A stretch of DNA of 64,000 nucleotides from Cordilura impudica (Eukaryota > Arthropoda > Insecta > Diptera > Scathophagidae): assembly GCA_963682025.1 (NCBI GenBank), contig OY821518.1, forward strand, positions 221,951,840-222,015,839. The letters run 5' to 3'. Under the pieces are notes generated by a model. That model did not search any database and had not been told where the DNA came from. It was given only the letters and a program-made list of their open reading frames with translations. Shown piece after piece: positions 57,849 through 64,000 of this stretch (position 1 is the stretch's first letter; every line of letters begins with the position of its first letter). The position numbers and the translations under genes are program-made.

Positions 57849-59179
57849 TATACCCTATACCACTATGTGGCTTGGGTATAATGACTTTGTGCTGCTGTTT
57901 GTAACTACGAAAAATATTTGTTTTTTAGATTTAGTCATTTTTCAGACATATTGCAATTACTGCAAATTATAATTTTGTTTAAATGGTGCGTGGTAAAGAA
58001 GAAGAAAGCATATATTTCAAAAATTCATAACTGCACTGTATTCCTAATCGGACCGGTTTCTGGCATTTCAGCCTTCATCAGCGATTTATTGAACATTGTG
58101 ATAATTGTTATGTTTTAATTGAATAGATTGTTTCTATATGAAAATTTTTTCTACTTAGGGCGGCCGTGAGGTTTTGAACCATGAACCTTCACATACACTC
58201 GTACTTGCACTTTTTGGTCAGCGCTTTAACACACTCACCTAAAGTCAGGCCTACGAGCAGTCTGGTTAGATTCAGTTTTCGTACCATACAGCTTTACTTT
58301 GTATTAATTTCAGAAGATACAACTCTGTCCAAACAAACAATCGTTATTTTTGAATTTTGAATATTTTTTGCATTTATACTTCTAATTTCCACTATTCTCA
58401 GTTTTCGTAAGAGTTGTCATATGTGATGTACGGTTTTGTACATACCTACATATGCACTTGACCTAGACCCATCTTTAATTATACCGATCGAATCAGAAAC
58501 ACTAACTGATTCGATTTAACGATGTCCGTCCGTGTGTCCGTCCGTGTGTGTGTCCATGTAAACATTGTAATCAAACTGCAGGTCGCAAATATGAATATAT
58601 TTTGATGAAATTAGGTACGTAAGCTTTCGTTGGCCATAGGATGAACGCTATTGAAATTGGTGAGAATCGGTCCATGTTCAGACCTAGCTCCCATACAAAT
58701 GACCCCTATGAAATCGACATAAATTGCCATAAGATCCAAATTGTCATATAGATCTTAGTCAAATTGGGTTTGTATGCGTTTATTACATCCATTAATGAGT
58801 AGTCTAAAAATGATTTCTGGGACAACTCTTAGTCATAGGCCCCATATAGAGCTGCTTCCCGATCTTCACTTAAATCTATCAAAAAACAAAAATGTTGCAC
58901 TGATTCTTCTCAAATTTTGATTGAATATATTTTAGCAAAATACAAGAGACTTTACCAAACATAGTCAGGATCGTTCCATTTTTGGGCCTAGTCCCCATAT
59001 AGATATCGGATATGAACTTTTTCATACTTGCAACCAAAAAAATTAATAAAAATCCCACTCAAATTTGGTTTATGCTTATTTTCTATATCCAGTTAGTTGG
59101 GCTTAAGAGATAGGGTCTCTAAACGCATGGTATAGGGTATCATATAGTCGGTCTCGATCGACTATAATTTTCTTACTTG
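57849..59179 (+). mobile_element. R1 Helentron-like repeat, split by R2
   Basis: Starts TATACCCTATACCACTATGT at 57849, breaks at 57920 (AATATTTG), resumes at 58461 (ACCTAGACCC) and ends CTATAATTTTCTTACTTG at 59179. The interruption is the R2 repeat. Confidence 0.8.
57921..58460 (-). mobile_element. Interspersed repeat R2, complete-looking copy with TTG duplication
   Basis: The inserted 540 bp is flanked by TTG on both sides (57918-57920, 58458-58460) and interrupts R1 cleanly. It matches 13247-13633 (right part) and, inverted, 14062-14350. The hammerhead-like core is at 58056-58081 on the minus strand. The open frame at 57918-58118 is an artefact. Confidence 0.75.
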
Positions 59180-59204
59180 TTTTTGGTTTCTCTTCTTCCG
59201 CAAC

Positions 59205-60377
59205 TCGTCTTATATTGTCTTATTTAGAAAATAGACAACAATGCGTTAACGCCAATAATAAAATATCAAATGTGCTTCCAGTAAAAAAGGGCATCCCGAA
59301 AGGTTCGATTCTAGGACACTTCATTTTACTATATATATAAATGATTTGCCTAGGCAACTTTCGTATTTTAAAGTTCATATGTATGCTGATGGTGTGCAAC
59401 TTTATGTTTGTAGTCGTTTCGATGAACTGAATAACTGTGTTGCGAACCTAAATGTGCATCTTAATCGAATTCACTTATGGGCTCTGGCAAATGGGCTATG
59501 TCTCAATCCTTCAAAGTCTAAATGCATCATTATTACTCGAAGATCAGTGCCTTTCCTTGCTATACCAGTTATTATGCTTAACCGTCAAATTATTGAAATT
59601 ACACAAAAAACCAAAAATCTTGGAATTATTTTCAATAAAACTCTCACCTGATCTGATCATATAAATGTCGCTTCGGGGAAAACGTATTCAATGCTTCGAT
59701 CACTATGGAAAACTCAACATCGTACACCAGTCCATGTACGAGTTCTACTTGCAAAAACCTATCTAATTCCAACTTTGTTGTACGGATGCGAACTATTTGC
59801 TAGCTGTGATTCTATTAGCTCTAGGAAATTAACAACTACGTTTTATTCTATATTAAGATACGTCTACAATTTGGAAAGATCATCCCACATAACACCGTAA
59901 GCACGAAAACTTTACGGTGTGAATTTTTGCGATCTCTTAAAGATACGATCATTGATACCGATGCATAAGATAATATTTACACATGAGCCTACATATCTTT
60001 TTAATCGAATATCCTTTCCTAATTCAAGAAGAAATAATTCTGTAATTCAAATAAGGCATAAAAGTTTGGTCTTTGAATGGCAGTTCTATATACAATGCAT
60101 ACGTCTTTGGAACTTGCTACCGCCAACATTACAATACTTAAGCAACGCAGGACATTTTAGGAAACAAGTTTTTCAATTTTTTAATACCATTTAAATATTG
60201 TTTAAACTTTGCTTTGTTTTGAATAAGTGTATGTAAAATAATTTTTGTTATCTTATTTTTATACAAATTATAAACTATGTTATATTTTCATTAAATACTG
60301 TATCACATTATACCGATCCCGTACTTTAATTATAAGACTCTTAGTCTTGTTGTGCAGGAAACCAAATAAATAAATAA
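59205..60377 (+). pseudogene. CR1/Daphne/Kiri-type non-LTR retrotransposon, 3' half of RT
   Basis: Reads LSYLENRQQCVN, LPVKKGIPKGSILG, then after a frameshift QLSYFKVHMYADGVQLYVCS. The catalytic block is YADG instead of YADD, so an essential aspartate is lost. The thumb follows (LNPSKSKCIIITR, KNLGIIFNKTL), then YLIPTLLYGCELF and the C-terminal IRLWNLLPPTLQYLSNAGHF. It ends at 60192, followed by a 3' tail of AAATA repeats at about 60362-60377. The clade is assigned from the C-terminal block and the tail; approximate. 5'-truncated. Confidence 0.78.
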
Positions 60378-60530
60378 GAACACTACTGCCATTCATCATA
60401 CTGCAACGGTCACGTCTAAAAATATTATATTTATTGCAAAATATTTCAGTATTTAAAAAGGTATGATTAAGCCAAGTTTCAGTAAATACAATAATACAAT
60501 AATATGATGTTGAAACTTTCAATATATAAA
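60378..60530 (-). pseudogene. Non-LTR retrotransposon endonuclease fragment (first part)
   Basis: Minus-strand YYCIIVFTETWLNHTFLN and YNIFRRDRCSMMNGSSVLIY are the first AP-endonuclease blocks (the ETWL motif). It stops exactly where the AAATA tail of the neighbouring retrotransposon begins. Confidence 0.75.
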
Positions 60531-61044
60531 TGTGACAGTTTAGTTCTCAGAACACGAACGTTTTGATAAACTAATGAAATATTTTCACCAGTAATATCTT
60601 TTAGTTTTTTGGAACATTTGAATCAGTTTGAGGAAGATGGCCAATATTGTTAGAATTTTGTCTAAATATATATTCTCGAACCATATATATGTATTTAATT
60701 GTTTTTGATTTGAGTAAAAATTTCGCGTTGCTTTAAAAAATTTAAATTTTTCAAAACATTACTTAAGTTAATTACACGTACTTAATCTTACATTGTCAGG
60801 GTTTTTTTTTTTTTTTTATATTTATAAACAAATATTTTTTTATATGTAAACTTTACGGGCTAATAAATTTTTAAATTCGTTATGTATTTATTAAAAAATG
60901 TAAATGAATTCTTCTGCTAGGATATTGAATATATAAATTTAAAATTGAAATTGAAAAAAAAATTATTTAGTACTCTGAAGTTAGAAAAGTACTCTTGAAA
61001 AATTTTTTTGATACCGAACTGAAAATCTCATTTCGCATACCTGG
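60531..61044. other. AT-rich non-coding DNA
   Basis: Copy B intron DNA by position; no gene or structured repeat recognised. Confidence 0.4.
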
Positions 61045-61470
61045 TATGCATCGCGCAATCGCTGGTACTCCTAATATCTATATGCACATGTTCTACTACG
61101 TACATATAAAAAACATTTCTTATTATTTTTAGTTTTTTATATGAAATTTTTATGGAGTATCTTTACACTTGCGTACGTCACTCCTTACCTCCGGAATTTA
61201 TTTCGATGAGTAACAAACGGATTGCACAGTGGTATGGAGGGTAATAAAATGTTAAGGGGAAAAAATCGTTCTTTAATAATATTAATTAATTTTTTTTACA
61301 AAATTTTTATAATCGCAATTATGCGGTAAACTTTTAAAAAAATTATTTAAAACATTTTTTTAAATAAAATTGAGTTAAAAAATTTGTTTTTTAACCCATT
61401 TAATTTTTAGTAACGAAAAAATATTGAATTTTTTTTTAACTTTTTGAAATTCTATCACCGTCTTTCTTAC

Positions 61471-61808
61471 CGGGCAACAACTGTTGGAAGATTTTTTACA
61501 AATGTATAATCGCCATTGGTGGTATAAGTGATGGATTCGGCACATTCCATATTGATGCTCAAACGGCCACGTATATAATTTTTAATCAGCCAATATTCAC
61601 CATATTGTAAAGTTTCCAATCGTAAAGCACGATCACGACACTTGAGTATTGATTTCAATTTATACTTTAGCGGCAGTTCAGCTGTTATATATTGTTGTTC
61701 ATTGTTGGCCACATTTTTAAATGTGAGAAAAACAAAAAATAATATTATAATGGATATTGTGAATATTAACTCCAATCTTTTTTGGAAAACAAATGGATGT
61801 AAAAACAT
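61471..61808 (-). CDS. Glycosyltransferase family 49, copy B, exon 1 (signal anchor)
   Basis: N-terminal exon of the GT49 gene. ATG at 61808 (an upstream in-frame TTG is not needed). Residues about 13-30, LELIFTISIIILFFVFLTF, form the single type II transmembrane anchor after a short cytoplasmic MFLHPFVFQKR. The stem and start of the luminal domain follow: LETLQYGEYWLIKNYIRGR, ECAESITYTTNGDYTFVKNL. The exon ends GCCCG before the donor GTAAGA (61470-61465), phase 2. CG plus the C of exon 2 makes Arg, and the join VVAR-WLAP is the usual family sequence. It is the intact counterpart of 54471-54796. The intron of about 18 kb is full of transposons. It could alternatively belong to another paralogue. 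Confidence 0.85.
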
Positions 61809-62350
61809 TTTGACGAAAGCGAACGAAGCTCTTTCCTTTTCTTTATTTTTAAAACTGTTCAAACTTTTGTATCTGCAAGCAGTATTTGTTGTTAATAAAG
61901 GATTATTTAAAGAACATTGTCTTTTTTCACCGCAAATTCTTTTTTAACTAGAATTTTTAATAAACAAACAATTGTTTTAACTCGAAAAACTATCACACCA
62001 AAAAGAAATTTTCACTCGAATTTATTTTAAATTGTTTGTCAGCATGAAAGTTGTTTTAAAAAAATATTCAGGGGTCCAATCGTCGCATTCCTTATCGAAA
62101 TTTTTCGATCGAAATTATTTTTTTTCTAAAATCAATTTTACTCTGTCACAGTTAACGAATTATGATGCCTAGTGAAGAGTAAAAGTGAAACGATGTCTGA
62201 CGTTTGTCCGTCTTCAAAATATAGAATTTCGATTGATTTTACTCGATATCGAATGCGGCGATATCGCCTCAAAAACAATTTTATTTCTTTAAATTTCAAC
62301 TAAAAATATTTAAATACATTTCCACAACAAATACTTTGTTCACATCTAAC
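61809..62350. other. 5' flank of the copy B gene (duplicated at 54.8-55.3 kb)
   Basis: Upstream DNA, presumably 5' untranslated region and promoter, conserved in the duplicate. Contains a TTTTTCGATCGAAA palindrome (about 62100-62114) also present at 55080. No TATA box stands out. Confidence 0.4.
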
Positions 62351-64000
62351 ATTTATTTTCACCCAAAATTTATTTTAATTTTATGTCATCTCAATTTTTT
62401 TCATTTAAGAGTTTCAATTTAATAAATCTCAAAACAAAATTCGTATCAAAATTTTAGTGATAGGAATTTGTCAATTTTATTTAAAAACTTTAACTAAAAC
62501 TTTTTTTTTCAAAAACAAACTTATTTGAATATACAATTTTAACTAAAAGTATTTTATTTGTCTACCTCATAAAAATTTTTTGATTTAAATATATTTCCGA
62601 AAAATTTGTGTCAAAATAATTTATTTGCATTTTTCACTTAAAAAAATTTTTCAAAAAAATATTTTAAATATTTTTCAACTCAAAAAAATTTTCTAAAACG
62701 AAATGTTTTATTCTCGACAACAACAAAATTAATAAACTATTTATCACGCAGTAATTTTTTTTTTAATTTTTTGTTTTAATAATATTAATATTATATTTTT
62801 CACCTCAAAAAAAATTTTTTTTTTCATAAAAATTCGTATTTCATCATATTTCATATAAAAAAAATGATCCAAAGTGTGCTGAAATGCGAATTCTTATATG
62901 ACAAATAATTTTGAGGTAAAAAATATTTTAATTATTTTTTTAATCAAAACAATAATCAAAACATAAAATTTAAAAATTTTAATGCGTTTTAGTTAAAGAT
63001 TTTTTATTAATTGTAATGTTTTTGTTTTCGGGAATAAAATATTATTTTGTTGTGAATAATATTTCATATATATTGTAACTATTTTTTTTTTTTTTTGTGC
63101 AAAAATTAAATAAAAAATTATTTTAAATTTGTAATCTTCTCAAAAAAAAATCTTTTTCAACTCATAATTTTATTTTTCCTCGAAATGTTTGTCCCAAACA
63201 ATTTTTTTTAAATCCTTTTCACTTAAAAATTTTGTAACAAAAACGATTTTATTTTTCACCGCCAACAAATTTTCAGATTAATATACTTTTTCTCCCTCAA
63301 CATTTTATGTCACAAAAAAAAATTTTAAACAGATTTCTTTTTAAAAAAATTAGTTCAACTAAAATGTGTTTAAAGTAACTAAAAAAAATTCACTAAAAAA
63401 ATAATTTAAATATTTTTTATTTAAAAAAGGTACTTTTAACTAAAAAATATCTTAAATATTTTTACTGTTCAAAAAACTATTTTTTTTTTAAATTTTTCGG
63501 ATAATGAATAAATTTTAACTAATAAATATGTAAAATATATTTTCACTTCAAAAACAAACTGATTTTCATCTCCAAAATTTCTATAAAAAAATAATTTTAA
63601 ACATTTTTTTGAGAGAAAAAAGTTTCAGTTAAGCAAATTTCAGCTAAAAAATTATTTGAGGTAATAATTTCCGCAAATAACTTTTGAGTTAAAAAAAAAA
63701 ATTCAATTAAATAAAATAATGTGATGAAAAATTTTAAAATTTTTTAAAATATCTTCAAATAAGTTTTTTTTTTTATTCTCTTAATTTTTTACAACAAATA
63801 TGAAAGATTCGACACAATCACAGATCTGAACACTCTAACTAGTTGGTAGTAGCTCTGTATCTGATAATTTTTTTTTATTATTTTCAAATATTCGACTTAA
63901 AAATATATTATTATATTTTTCCAGATGTTGTAGTCATAATTCGATATTTATTTTTTTAAAGGAAGTTTATTTATTTTAAATATCAATTTTAATTTATTTT
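62351..64000. other. Very AT-rich low-complexity DNA
   Basis: Poly-A/poly-T-rich sequence with loosely repeated phrases such as TTTTTCACTYAAAAA and TTTTAAATATTTTT. No gene or transposon ends recognised. Confidence 0.5.

Overview
The window is AT-rich, intron-bearing, transposon-dense insect DNA. It carries GT-AG introns, Jockey-type retrotransposons, a piggyBac, a hAT, a MULE, a Helitron and many repeats with DINE-1/Helentron-like ends. These point to a fly (Diptera), probably a calyptrate such as a blow fly or muscid; the species is an inference. There are no bacterial operons and no CRISPR array.

Host genes are few. The only well-supported host coding sequence is a pair of glycosyltransferase family 49 (B4GAT1/LARGE-like) paralogues arranged tail to tail. 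Copy A has its main exon at 19512-20469 on +. Copy B has its main exon at 42433-43390 on -. An N-terminal exon for copy B, carrying the signal anchor, lies about 18 kb upstream at 61471-61808. Its phase-2 junction joins exactly to the main exon and gives a 431-residue type II Golgi-type enzyme. A broken second copy of this first exon sits at 54471-54796. Copy A's first exon is not visible here.

Layout: 0-1 kb inverted repeat; 1-5 kb degraded Jockey element; 5.2-6.4 kb tandem repeat, 72-bp hairpin and a Helentron-like repeat; 6.8-12.1 kb second Jockey element split by a Helentron-like repeat; 13.2-15.7 kb interspersed repeat R2, Tc1/mariner remnant and a minisatellite; 16.2-19.4 kb complete-looking piggyBac beside copy A; 20.7-33.2 kb a minisatellite broken up by MITEs, a Helitron 3' end, an unrecognised 2.2-kb gene (26226-28450), an I/LOA-like retrotransposon and a deleted Tc/mariner element; 33.2-34.4 kb Ty3/gypsy remnant; 35.8-39.1 and 46.7-50.3 kb two copies of a 3.4-kb Helentron-like element; 41.3-43.8 kb MITEs around copy B; 44.3-46.4 kb MULE with tandem-repeat termini; 50.3-54.1 kb Helentron-like repeat split by a hAT; 56.5-60.5 kb nested repeats; 61-62.4 kb copy B first exon; then AT-rich DNA to the end.

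Several insertions can be ordered in time because flanking halves, target-site duplications or empty sites survive. The most notable items are the unrecognised 26-28 kb gene, the intron-containing piggyBac, the MULE with foldback-like ends, a near-perfect 332-bp palindrome, and hammerhead-like core motifs inside repeats.
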